This document shows positions 25,370 through 34,046 of a DNA stretch of 64,000 nucleotides, piece by piece (the stretch's first letter is position 1; each line of letters opens with the position of its first letter). The stretch covers positions 434,001 through 498,000 of the forward strand of contig NZ_JAUASW010000003.1 of assembly GCF_030345705.1 (NCBI RefSeq), read 5' to 3'. The notes under the pieces are model-generated. The model was not told where the DNA came from. It saw only the letters and a list, made by a program, of their open reading frames with translations, and ran no database searches. The position numbers and the translations under genes were made by a program. The stretch is from Pelomonas sp. SE-A7. GTDB taxonomy: Bacteria > Pseudomonadota > Gammaproteobacteria > Burkholderiales > Burkholderiaceae_C.

Positions 25370-27642
25370 GCCGACAGCAGCTTCTCCAGCGCCGCCATCA
25401 GGGCTTCGGCGCGGAACGGCTTGTGCAGCACCGGCACGCCGCTGGCCTGCAGCTCGGCCAGCTGCTCGGGCGCGGTGTCGCCGGTGATCAGCAGGGCCGG
25501 CAGGCCGCCGCAGCGCTCCTGCACCTGCTTGACCAGGGCGATGCCGCGGATGTCGGGCAGGCGCTGGTCGCTGATCAGCAAGTCGGCGAACAGGGCAGCG
25601 TCCTCGACGCCCACCGGCAGGGCCGAAAGCAGGCTCTGGCCCGAGCCATGGGCCAGCACCGTGGCCCCCCAGGCTTGCAGCCGCGCCTTCAGGCTGGCGC
25701 GCACCGCGTCGTCGTCCTCGACCAGCAGCACCCGCATGCCGACCAGGCTCAGCGGCTCGGCCTCGACCGGGGCCGGCGCCAAGGGCTTCAGCAGCTCGCC
25801 TTGCGGCAGCAGCAGGCTGAAGCAGCTGCCGCGACCCAGCCGCGAGGCCAGGCTCAGCCGGTGGCCCAGCAGGTTGGCGCTGCGCCGCACGATGGCCAGG
25901 CCCAGGCCCATGCCGCCCTCGGGCCGGCGCTGGCGGGCCGGGTTGTCGACCTGCACGAACTCTTCAAAGATGGTCACCTGGTCGGCCGGGGCGATGCCAA
26001 TGCCGCTGTCCCAGACCTGCAGCAGCACGGCCGTGCCGCGTCGCCGCGCCGCCACCAGCACGCCGCCCCGGCGGGTGTAGCGCAGGGCATTGCTGACCAG
26101 GTTGCGCAGGATCTGCTCCAGCAGCACCGGATCGGACATCACGGTCAGCGAGCTGGGCCTGAAGCGCAGGCGCAGGCCGCGGCTGCGCGCATGGTCGGCC
26201 TCGTGGACCGCGATGGCATCGAACAGCGGCTGCAGCCGCACGCTCTGCACATGGGTGCGCACCGTGCCCGAGTCCAGGCGCGAGAGGTCCAGCAGGCCGA
26301 CCAGCAGGCGCTCCAGTGCGCCCACGGCCTCGATCACCTGGTCCAGCATGCGGCGCTGGGCCGGTGCTTCGACCTGCTCACGCATCAGGCCCACCGACAG
26401 GCCTATGGCCACCACCGGCTGGCGCAGGTCGTGGCTGGCGCTGGAGAGAAAACGGCTCTTGGCCGCATTGGCCAGTTCCAGAGCGCGGGTGCGTTGGGCC
26501 ACGCGCTGCTCCAGCTCGGTGTTGAGGTGCTGGACCTCGGCCATCGCATTGATCATCCGCGTGATCAGGGTCCAGCTGAACAGGGCCAGCACCACCGGCA
26601 TCAGCAGCGGCATCCAGTAGCGGTCCATCACCGTGGTGTGGCCCTGGTGATAGAAGTAGTCGTGCACCCCGGCGGCCAGCACCAGCACCAGGCCGACCGC
26701 GAAGCCGCGGTAATGCTGCCAGCCGGCGTCGCGCGCATGGCGCAGCACCAGCCACAGCGCCGGCAGGGACAGCAGGATCATCAGCGGGAAGGCCCAGGCG
26801 CGTATCCACAGCAGCAGGCCCCAGGGCAGCAGCAGCGCGGCCAGCAAGGGCAGGCCGACGGCCGCGGCGTAGAGCGAGCGCCGCCACCACAGCAGCTGGC
26901 GGCCGGCCAGGGCCATGGCCAACAGGCCCAGCAGCAGGACGGCCACGGCAAAGGAGCTGAAGTAGAGCCAGTCCACGAGCACATGGCTGTTCAGCGGGTT
27001 GTGCGTGAAGTAGCTGTAGTTGCGCACCGAGGACATCAGCCACAGCGCGCCCACGCAGCCGATCGCCACCTCGGAGCGGCGCCGCCACCAGATCAGCAGC
27101 AGAAAGGCCGACAGCGAGGCCCCGCCCACGTTGAGCCAGCGCGGCAGGTCGGCCCACAGCATGTCGGCCCGTTCGAACTCGCCGGCCATTTCCTCGGCCG
27201 GCCCCAGGTTGAGCACCGACAGGCCGGCACGCGGCCCGTTGTCGACCCGCAGCTCCAGCGTGTTGACGCCGGGCCTGAGCATGGCCGGCGGTATGCCCAC
27301 CCAGAGGGTCTGCATGCGGCCGCGCTGTTGCAGCGCATCGGCGCCCAGGTCGCCGCTGAGGTGCTGGCCGTTGATCCACAGCTCATGCGCGCTGGAAAGG
27401 CGCTCGGCCCACAGGGCCCAGGGCAGCTGCGGCCGCGCCTGCAACTCGAACTCGACCCGGTAGATGCCGCGGCTGCCGGTGGCCAGGCCGCGCCGGGCCC
27501 AGCTGTCGGGCAGCTCGAGCTTCTGCCAGGGCCCGTCCACGCCGGTGGCGAACTCGGCCCGCCGCAGCCGCATCACGCCCTCATGCTGGGCCCAGGCCGG
27601 CAGGGCCAGCAGCATCAGGAGGGCGAGCAGCCAGGCGCGCAT
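25330..27642 (-). CDS. Hybrid sensor histidine kinase with 7TM-DISM input and receiver domain
   Basis: 770 residues. A signal peptide (1-19) leads to a periplasmic jelly-roll DISM domain (about 20-155). Seven membrane helices follow (about 172-362), then a short coiled coil, a HisKA dimerisation helix with SASHDLRQP (phosphorylated H404), and an ATPase domain with N514/N518, DSGIG (545-549) and GGMGLGLAI. A C-terminal receiver domain has acid pocket E642/D643 and phosphoacceptor D692. The DISM domain suggests binding of a carbohydrate or similar ligand. It lies eight bases after queA on the same strand; its 3' end overlaps yigZ by 40 bases. No response-regulator gene is adjacent, so the output partner is unknown. 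Confidence 0.93.
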   Translation of the reverse strand: MRAWLLALLMLLALPAWAQHEGVMRLRRAEFATGVDGPWQKLELPDSWARRGLATGSRGIYRVEFELQARPQLPWALWAERLSSAHELWINGQHLSGDLGADALQQRGRMQTLWVGIPPAMLRPGVNTLELRVDNGPRAGLSVLNLGPAEEMAGEFERADMLWADLPRWLNVGGASLSAFLLLIWWRRRSEVAIGCVGALWLMSSVRNYSYFTHNPLNSHVLVDWLYFSSFAVAVLLLGLLAMALAGRQLLWWRRSLYAAAVGLPLLAALLLPWGLLLWIRAWAFPLMILLSLPALWLVLRHARDAGWQHYRGFAVGLVLVLAAGVHDYFYHQGHTTVMDRYWMPLLMPVVLALFSWTLITRMINAMAEVQHLNTELEQRVAQRTRALELANAAKSRFLSSASHDLRQPVVAIGLSVGLMREQVEAPAQRRMLDQVIEAVGALERLLVGLLDLSRLDSGTVRTHVQSVRLQPLFDAIAVHEADHARSRGLRLRFRPSSLTVMSDPVLLEQILRNLVSNALRYTRRGGVLVAARRRGTAVLLQVWDSGIGIAPADQVTIFEEFVQVDNPARQRRPEGGMGLGLAIVRRSANLLGHRLSLASRLGRGSCFSLLLPQGELLKPLAPAPVEAEPLSLVGMRVLLVEDDDAVRASLKARLQAWGATVLAHGSGQSLLSALPVGVEDAALFADLLISDQRLPDIRGIALVKQVQERCGGLPALLITGDTAPEQLAELQASGVPVLHKPFRAEALMAALEKLLSAQPASELSQPIRP

Positions 27643-27650
27643 GGGTGACT

Positions 27651-28703
27651 TCAGTCGTTGAGGGTGCCGAGACGGTTCAGCAGCATCGCATCACCGTAGC
27701 TGAAGAAGCGGTAGCGCTGCGCAATCGCATGCTCATACAGCGCTCGGATTCGCTCATAACCGGCCAGGGCGCTGACCAGCATCATCAGCGTGCTGCGCGG
27801 CAGATGGAAATTGGTCAGCAGGCCATCGACGACGCGGAAGCCGAAGCCCGGCGTGATGAAGATGTCGGTCTCGCTGGCGCCGGCCCTGAGCTCGCCGCCG
27901 CGGGCCGCCGATTCCAGCGCCCGCAGGCTGGTCGTGCCCACGGCAATGACCTTGCCGCCGGCGGCGCGGGTGCGCTGGATCGCCTCGACGGTCGCGGCCG
28001 GCACGTCGAACCATTCGCTGTGCATCTTGTGTTCGGCGATGGCCTCGACCCGCACCGGCTGGAAGGTGCCGGCGCCCACATGCAGGGTGACGCTGGCGGT
28101 CTGCACGCCACGCTCGGCCAGCCGGGCCAGCACGGCTTCATCGAAATGCAGCGAGGCGGTGGGCGCCGCCACGGCGCCCGGATGGCGGGCGAACACGGTC
28201 TGGTAGCGCCGCACGTCGTCGGCCGAGTCTTCATGCTCGATGTAGGGCGGCAGCGGCACATGGCCGTGGGCCTCGAGCAGGGCGAAAGGATCGCCGGCCA
28301 GGCGCAGATGGAACAGGCCGTCGTCCGGCCCGCAGCGGCCCATCACCTCGGCGTCAAAGGCCTCGGCGAAGCGGATCACCGCACCGGCCTTGGGCGACTT
28401 GCTGGCGCGCACATGGGCCCAGACTTCCTGCGTGCCGGGCAGCACCCGCTCGACCAGGGCCTCGACCGCGCCGCCGCTGGCCTTGCGGCCGTAGAGCCGC
28501 GCCTTGATCACCTGGGTGTCGTTGAAGACCAGCAGGTCGCCGGCCTTGAGCAGCTCGGGCAGCTCGCGGAAGGTGCGGTCGACGGGAGCGTCGTCGCGGC
28601 CATCCAGCAGGCGCGAGCCGCTGCGCTCGGGCGCCGGGTGCTGGGCGATCAGCTCGGGCGGCAGTTCAAAGTCGAAGTCGGCGACCGTGTAGGAGCGGGA
28701 CAT
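27651..28703 (-). CDS. queA: S-adenosylmethionine:tRNA ribosyltransferase-isomerase
   Basis: Transfers and isomerises the ribose of SAM onto preQ1-modified tRNA to give epoxyqueuosine, following Tgt. 350 residues, normal for the family. It starts [20 protein letters not shown] (the family N-terminus). [47 protein letters not shown] and the late [14 protein letters not shown] block are all present. The open frame extends far upstream, but the conserved N-terminus fixes the start at 28703. The histidine kinase gene follows after eight bases, so they are probably cotranscribed. Confidence 0.97.
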   Translation of the reverse strand: MSRSYTVADFDFELPPELIAQHPAPERSGSRLLDGRDDAPVDRTFRELPELLKAGDLLVFNDTQVIKARLYGRKASGGAVEALVERVLPGTQEVWAHVRASKSPKAGAVIRFAEAFDAEVMGRCGPDDGLFHLRLAGDPFALLEAHGHVPLPPYIEHEDSADDVRRYQTVFARHPGAVAAPTASLHFDEAVLARLAERGVQTASVTLHVGAGTFQPVRVEAIAEHKMHSEWFDVPAATVEAIQRTRAAGGKVIAVGTTSLRALESAARGGELRAGASETDIFITPGFGFRVVDGLLTNFHLPRSTLMMLVSALAGYERIRALYEHAIAQRYRFFSYGDAMLLNRLGTLND

Positions 28704-28742
28704 GGTTGCGATTGAGGGCCGGACGGACCCGTGCCAAACAAG

Positions 28743-28776
28743 GGAGGCGGCGATTGTCCCATCGACCGCCGCCTCC
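28743..28776 (-). terminator. Probable terminator after the first propeller lipoprotein gene
   Basis: A 10-bp perfect GC-rich stem (28743-28752 with 28767-28776) with a 14-base loop lies 13 bases past the lipoprotein stop on the minus strand. The following bases read CTTGTTT, a weak U tract. Confidence 0.55.
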
Positions 28777-28789
28777 ACCGCCGCCGCAC

Positions 28790-31357
28790 TCAGTTTCCGC
28801 CGCTGGCCGTGCTCAGCAGGGCGCCGCCTGAACCGCTGATCCAGGCGGTCTTGGCATCGACCACGTCGATCGCCCGCAGATCCTCCTGAACCAGGCTGGC
28901 CTGAACCCGCCAGGTCTGGCCCCCATCGGTGGTCGCCATCAACAGGCCGGCCTCGCCGACCAGCCAGCCGATCCGCGCGTCGAAGAACTTGACCGCCAGC
29001 ACCCGGGCGTCGGCATTGCCGATGGCGACGGTCGCCCATTGCTCGCCGCCGTTCAGCGACTGCATGACCATGCCCCGTGCGCCCGGTGCCCAGAGCGGCG
29101 CCAGACCCGCCACCGCCGTGCCCGTCGTCGTGCCCACGGTGGCGGTAGACCAACTGGCCCCGGCGTCGCGCGAGAACAGATGGCGTCCGTCCGTTGCGAT
29201 GGCAGCCCAGCGGTTGGCGTCGGCAAACAGGATGCACTTGATGCCGGTTACGGCATTGAGGCCCTTGAGCTCGGCCCAGCTGCCGCCGCCGTCACGGGTC
29301 ACCTGCCAAATGCCGGCTGCGGTGCGACCCACCGCCAGCTGGGCATCGCGGGCGCTCAGCCAGCTCAGGCCGGGGTTGGACTTGACCGCGGTCCAGGTGC
29401 GACCGCCGTCGGCGGTCTTGAACAGTCCGGTGGCGTCGTTGAGCCAACCGAGCTTGGCATCGATCAGCTGGACTTGAGGAACGATGCTGGAAGCGCTGGA
29501 GCCGTCGCGGCGTACCGTCCAGGTCCGGCCACCGTCGCTGGTCTCGCTGACGGTACGGCCGGCGACCGTGAGGCCATGCAGGGCGTCGGAGAACGAGGTG
29601 CTGCGCGGAACCCGGAAGGCTTCCTTGGCGGCGAGCACCGGCCAGGTCTGACCGCCGTCGCGACTCAGGCGGTGCTCGTTGAGGCCCTTGAGCCACAGCA
29701 GGCTCGGGCCTTTGGCCACGACGGGGCCGTAGAAATAGATCCAGCCCTCGGGCTGCGTCATGGCCGTCCAGGTCCTGCCCACGTCGGTACTGAGCCTGAA
29801 ATACCTGGGACGCGCATACATACCGTCCGGCGGCGCGTAGTACTCGGCCAGAAAGGTATCTCCCTGCACCAGGTAGATCCGGTAATTGTTGTAGGCGTTG
29901 CCCAGCAGGCCGGCCTTGAACGGCCCCTGCTCCGTGTTCCAGGTCTTGCCGTCGTCGGTGCTGTAGTAGAGCGTGCCGTTGTCAGTCTGCAGCACCAGCC
30001 GGTTGTTGTTCGAGCCCGCCGAGCGCAGGAAGAGGTTGTCGTAGGAGCCGGGCGCCGTATTGATGACGTCGCCCCAGCGCAGGCCCCCATCCGCGCTGCG
30101 GTAGGTCCGGGTACCCTTGCTCCAGATACCCATCACCACCACGTCCTGGCCCTTGGGCGCCAGGATCTGCACCGACAGGTAGTTGTTGCCCGCGCCCAAG
30201 GCCAGCACCAGCGTCCAGGTCAGGCCCGCATCGGCAGACTTCAGGATCGAGTTGCTGGCGGAATCGAAGTACCAGAGCTCCCCGGTGTCGGACACATGGG
30301 TAGGCTCCCGATCGAGCTTGCGCCAGCTCGTCCCGCCATTCGTGGTGGCGCAATAGACTTCCGACCCGGACAGGTAGGCGATCTCGGCATTGATCGGCTT
30401 GATCCGGCCGGCACTGCCTCTCGGGCAGGCGGCCGGAATGCGGCTGAGCGACCACTTGTCACCGCCATCGCGCGTGTGCAGCACCACATCGACGCTGCCC
30501 AGGGCCCAGCCGTTCTTGCTGTCGCTGAAGGCGACCGAGACCAGGTCCTCCAGCGTGCCGGACCGCTGGGCCACCCAGGTCACACCACCGTCGCCGGTCT
30601 TGGCGATCTCGCCCCGCTCACCGACGCGCCAGCCGGTCGTGCCATCGAGAAAAGCCAGGTCGGCCAGATTGGCGCTGGCCTGCGGCGTCTGCCAGCACCA
30701 GCCAGCGCTGGACGCACCGCTGCACAGCAGGCCCTGCACATTGGCCTTGGTGTCTATCGTCAGCTTGTGCTGCACTTCGCGGCTCTGGCCGCCGGCATTG
30801 CTCAGCTTCAGCACGACCGTGTATTCGCCGCCCCGCAGATAGGCATGGTTGGGCGAAACCTCGGTGCTGCTGCCGCTGCCGTCACCGAAGTTCCAGCTGT
30901 AGCTGAGCCCGCTCAGGCTGTCGGCCGAGCTGGCGAATTTGACCGATGCGCCAGCACTGGCCGTCGCAGATGCCGTGATGGCCAGACTGGCCGGGATCGG
31001 GGTTGGGGCCGGAGCTGGGGCGGGTGTGGGAGCCGGAGCTGGGGCTGGAGCTGGTGTCGGAGCCGGGGCTGGGGCCGGCGTTGGAGCTGGGGCCGGCGCT
31101 GGCGTCGGAGCCGGAGCCGGAGCCGGGGCTGGAGCGGGTGTCGGAGCCGGGGCCGGTGCGGGCGCCGGAGTCGGCGCTGGTGTTGGAGCTGGTGTTGGAG
31201 CTGGAGCTGGAGCTGGAGCCGGGGCCGGCGCTGGGGCCGGAGCTGGCGCTGGAGCCGTCGCGGTGGCATCGCCACCTCCGCCGCCACAACCACCGAGTGC
31301 GGCAGCCAACAGCGCGGCCGTCGCGATCATTGACTTGTCGATGGGCCTATGAGCCAT
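28790..31357 (-). CDS. PKD and Ycf48/BNR-type Asp-box propeller lipoprotein, paralogue 1
   Basis: 855 residues. A lipoprotein signal peptide ends at the lipobox LGGC (C24), followed by five Gly and an Ala-Pro/Thr-Pro linker of about 86 residues (35-120). A PKD-like domain spans about 125-200 ([10 protein letters not shown]). The motif [12 protein letters not shown] has cysteines C212 and C221. About 14 Asp-box repeats (for example [22 protein letters not shown]) form a likely beta-propeller to the end. The Asp-box fold is known from Ycf48/HCF136 and from sialidases, but no sialidase catalytic residues are evident. GAGGGAG ribosome-binding site upstream. First of three tandem paralogues; an extracellular or periplasmic binding or assembly role is inferred. 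Confidence 0.85.
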   Translation of the reverse strand: MAHRPIDKSMIATAALLAAALGGCGGGGGDATATAPAPAPAPAPAPAPAPAPAPTPAPTPAPTPAPAPAPAPTPAPAPAPAPAPTPAPAPAPTPAPAPAPTPAPAPAPAPTPAPAPAPTPIPASLAITASATASAGASVKFASSADSLSGLSYSWNFGDGSGSSTEVSPNHAYLRGGEYTVVLKLSNAGGQSREVQHKLTIDTKANVQGLLCSGASSAGWCWQTPQASANLADLAFLDGTTGWRVGERGEIAKTGDGGVTWVAQRSGTLEDLVSVAFSDSKNGWALGSVDVVLHTRDGGDKWSLSRIPAACPRGSAGRIKPINAEIAYLSGSEVYCATTNGGTSWRKLDREPTHVSDTGELWYFDSASNSILKSADAGLTWTLVLALGAGNNYLSVQILAPKGQDVVVMGIWSKGTRTYRSADGGLRWGDVINTAPGSYDNLFLRSAGSNNNRLVLQTDNGTLYYSTDDGKTWNTEQGPFKAGLLGNAYNNYRIYLVQGDTFLAEYYAPPDGMYARPRYFRLSTDVGRTWTAMTQPEGWIYFYGPVVAKGPSLLWLKGLNEHRLSRDGGQTWPVLAAKEAFRVPRSTSFSDALHGLTVAGRTVSETSDGGRTWTVRRDGSSASSIVPQVQLIDAKLGWLNDATGLFKTADGGRTWTAVKSNPGLSWLSARDAQLAVGRTAAGIWQVTRDGGGSWAELKGLNAVTGIKCILFADANRWAAIATDGRHLFSRDAGASWSTATVGTTTGTAVAGLAPLWAPGARGMVMQSLNGGEQWATVAIGNADARVLAVKFFDARIGWLVGEAGLLMATTDGGQTWRVQASLVQEDLRAIDVVDAKTAWISGSGGALLSTASGGN
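30998..31255 (-). repeat. Low-complexity repeat encoding an (Ala-Pro/Thr-Pro)n linker
   Basis: About 258 bp of degenerate 6- to 18-bp units encode alternating Pro with Ala or Thr (residues 35-120 of the lipoprotein). Codons for Ala and Pro vary, so it is not a pure microsatellite, yet unit similarity would allow length changes by slippage or recombination. The opposite strand shows a long Gly-Ala frame that is an artefact. Confidence 0.9.
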
Positions 31358-31493
31358 GTTGCACTCCCTCGTAGTTTTAGCCGCGGCAGTCTACAAGCGA
31401 GTGGAGCTTCTCTAACTCGTTATTTGCTCGCTCACCCAAAGGAAGGAAAAGGAGTGCAATGGTCTCTGGGGCAGTACCGATTCGCCCCATGGG

Positions 31494-31524
31494 GACAGGG
31501 CCGGGGTGCCCCCCCAGCCCTGTC
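31494..31524 (-). terminator. Hairpin past the second lipoprotein gene
   Basis: GACAGGG at 31494-31500 pairs with CCCTGTC at 31518-31524, and the G/C runs between can extend the pairing. It lies 15 bases beyond the stop on the minus strand. No U tract follows, so termination would be rho-assisted or inefficient. Confidence 0.35.
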
Positions 31525-31539
31525 TGTCTCCGGTCAGGC

Positions 31540-33897
31540 TCAGAAGCCGCCGTTGCCGGTCGCCAGCACCGTACCGCCGTCGCCGAGGGCCCAGGCGGTC
31601 TTGGCATCGACCACGATGATGCGGCTGAGGTGGCGCAGGGTACCGGTCAGCTGTCGCGCCCAGGTCTTGCCGCCGTCGGTGGTGGCGAAGACCGTGCCGC
31701 GATTGCCGGCAATCCAGCCGACCTTGGCGTTCGCGAAGGCCACGTGGTTCAGGGTGTCGCTGCTGCCCAGGTTGACCTCGGTCCAGCTCTGGCCCTTGTC
31801 GATCGAGCGGCGAACCACGCCCTGCTCGCCGACGACCCACAGGTTGCCCGCCTCGGCCGCGGTCATCGACAGGAACTGGACCTGGGTGCCGGAGTAGCGC
31901 TGGCTCCAGGTCTTGCCGTTGTCGCTGCTGGTGGCAATCATGCCGGTGTTGCCGTAGCCCAGCAGAGGCAGGTCCGCGCCCATGTAGAGCGACTGGACAT
32001 TGGCCACCGGCGAGGTGTCGGTCCAGGTCTGGCCACCGTCGCTCGTCAGGGCGAAGCTGCTGGAGTAGTAGCTGTAGCTGTAGGCCGCCCAGGCCCGCTT
32101 GTCATCGACCAGGCCGATGCGGCGGAAGCCGCTCTGGCCCACGCGCACCGCCGAACTCCAGCTGGCACCACCATCGGTGCTGCGCGAGAAGCGGCCATCG
32201 CCCAGCAACAGCCAGGCCAGCTTGTCGCCGTAGACCTGCATGTCGCCGTAGCCCTGGATCAGGCCGGGCAGCTTGGTCTTCCAGCTCAGGCCGCCGTCGG
32301 TGGTTTCGGTCATCTCGCCCTGCTGGCTCAGCAGGAAACCATGCTTGCCGTCGAAGAAGCCGCCGCCCACGTAGGTGGCCTGCTGGCCAGGGCTGCTGCC
32401 TTGGAAGCGCTTCCAGGTCTTGCCCTGGTCGCCCGACACATAGGCGCTGCCTTCGGAGGAGCGCACCGTGACCGTGTCGGTGTTGATGCGCTTCAGCCCC
32501 CAGAGGGAACTGCTGGACGCGGTGCCGACGGCAATGGCGGTCCAGGTCTGACCCAGGTCCTCGCTGCGGTAGACCGTGCCATAGGAGGGCACCAGCAGCG
32601 TGTTGCCCAGGGCCAGCGTACCGCCGAAGGTGGACGAATACATGCCCGACGGCGTGCTGACCTTCTTCCAGCTGCTGCCGCCGTCGGCACTGCGGTAGAC
32701 CGACGAGCCGAAGGCAGCCACGACGTTCTTGTCGGTGGCCGAAGCGCGCATGATCTGCGGCATCGAGCTGCCGCGCTGGTCTTCCGCCTCCAGGCCCGAA
32801 GGCTCGATGCGGGTCCAGCTGGCGCCGCCATCTTCCGAACGCCGCAGCACCCGCTTGTATTCGTAGTTGTAGGTGTAGGGGTCATAGCGGTACAGGACGC
32901 TGCTGAGCATGACCACGCTCTCGTCGAACACCGCGACCGCGGACCCGTTCATCGAATAGCCCGGCTCCGACAGGGTCATCACGACGCTGCTCGACTTGCC
33001 GAAGTCGGTGGACTTGTTGAGCTGGCTGCCGTAGCTGGCCATCGACCAGAAGACACCCTTGGGCGTGATCAGGCTGGGCTGCATGCCGGAGGTGGCCCAT
33101 GTCTTGCCACCGTCGCTGGTGTAGCGGTAGCTGTAGCCGACCCCCATGATGGCCGTGTTGGCATCCAGGGCCTGCAGGGCGCCCACCGAGTTGTAGTAGG
33201 AATCTGTCTCCGCGATCTTGCTCAGCGTCCAGGTGGCGCCGCCATCGCTGGTGCGCAGCAGCGCGCCGTAGTCGCCGACGATCCAGCCGTCCTTGTCGCT
33301 GCTGAAGGAAATGCTGCGCAGTGTGCTGGTGACACCCGACGGCACGGCCGTCCAGGTGGTGCCGGCATCGGTGGTCCTGAAGATCTCGCCGTTCTCACCC
33401 ACCATGAAGCCGCTTGTGGCGCTGAGCATCAGCAGGTCGGTGCGTTCGTTGCCGGTCGGCTTGGGTTGCTGCCAGCACCAGCCGGTCGAGGAGGCGCCGC
33501 TGCAGACCAGTCCCTTGACGTTGGCCAGGTTGGTGACGCTGACCTTGATCCGCTGCTCGCGGCTGGCCCCGGCCGAATTGCTGACCTTGAGGACGACCTC
33601 GTAGTCGCCGCCCTTGCTGAAGCTGTGCTTGGGGCTGGCATCGCTGCTCTGCTTGCCGTCGCCGAAGTCCCAGGCAAAGGTCAGGCCGCTGAGGCCGGAC
33701 GCACTGTTGCCGAACTGGAATTCGGTGCCGGCTTCACCGGCAGCCGGCGCGGTCAGCGACAGGCTCTCGGGTACCGCCGTGACCGGTGGCGTCGTGGGCG
33801 CCGGCGGGCTGTCGTCACCGCCGCCGCAAGCTGCCAGCAGCACCGCTGCGGCAAGGCCAATCCCGTGAGCACGCAGGCTCACATGCTTGTTGTTCAT
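31540..33897 (-). CDS. PKD and Ycf48/BNR-type Asp-box propeller lipoprotein, paralogue 2
   Basis: 785 residues from the second of two adjacent ATGs (33897); the first, at 33900, is only two bases from the AGGGAG site. A lipobox LAAC (C24 with this start) is followed by GGGDDSPP. A PKD-like domain (FAWDFGDGKQ) covers about 45-125, then CSGASSTGWCWQ with two cysteines nine apart, then about 13 Asp-box repeats such as TSDGGKTW, SEDGGASW and SADGGSSW. It ends in GDGGTVLATGNGGF, like its neighbours. It lacks the long Pro-Ala linker of paralogue 1. Unusually rich in Tyr and Ser in the propeller. Function not known. Confidence 0.85.
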   Translation of the reverse strand: MNNKHVSLRAHGIGLAAAVLLAACGGGDDSPPAPTTPPVTAVPESLSLTAPAAGEAGTEFQFGNSASGLSGLTFAWDFGDGKQSSDASPKHSFSKGGDYEVVLKVSNSAGASREQRIKVSVTNLANVKGLVCSGASSTGWCWQQPKPTGNERTDLLMLSATSGFMVGENGEIFRTTDAGTTWTAVPSGVTSTLRSISFSSDKDGWIVGDYGALLRTSDGGATWTLSKIAETDSYYNSVGALQALDANTAIMGVGYSYRYTSDGGKTWATSGMQPSLITPKGVFWSMASYGSQLNKSTDFGKSSSVVMTLSEPGYSMNGSAVAVFDESVVMLSSVLYRYDPYTYNYEYKRVLRRSEDGGASWTRIEPSGLEAEDQRGSSMPQIMRASATDKNVVAAFGSSVYRSADGGSSWKKVSTPSGMYSSTFGGTLALGNTLLVPSYGTVYRSEDLGQTWTAIAVGTASSSSLWGLKRINTDTVTVRSSEGSAYVSGDQGKTWKRFQGSSPGQQATYVGGGFFDGKHGFLLSQQGEMTETTDGGLSWKTKLPGLIQGYGDMQVYGDKLAWLLLGDGRFSRSTDGGASWSSAVRVGQSGFRRIGLVDDKRAWAAYSYSYYSSSFALTSDGGQTWTDTSPVANVQSLYMGADLPLLGYGNTGMIATSSDNGKTWSQRYSGTQVQFLSMTAAEAGNLWVVGEQGVVRRSIDKGQSWTEVNLGSSDTLNHVAFANAKVGWIAGNRGTVFATTDGGKTWARQLTGTLRHLSRIIVVDAKTAWALGDGGTVLATGNGGF

Positions 33898-34046
33898 CAT
33901 TTCTCCCTCTTGACTCGACCTCGTTGGGCCGGCGGGATTGTGCCGGCAGGCAATCGGCTTTTCGCCCCCAGTTCACCCCCACCAACGGGGGGGGCGAACC
34001 ATTGGCAGGCTTCATTGCCCGCCGTTGCCGATGTCTGTCAGGGGTG

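Noticed and set aside
24922..27648. 908-residue plus-strand open frame across yigZ and the histidine kinase
   Set aside because: Antisense shadow of a clear multi-domain kinase in GC-rich DNA; rich in Gln, Ala, Arg and His without any motif.
31003..31260. CRISPR-like periodic repeats
   Set aside because: Units are short, degenerate and in frame within a lipoprotein gene, with no conserved repeat-spacer structure.
29039..31333. 764-residue plus-strand open frame opposite lipoprotein paralogue 1, including a Gly-Ala-rich stretch
   Set aside because: It is the mirror of the Ala-Pro linker and propeller gene; it has no recognisable domain and its codon pattern follows the opposite strand.
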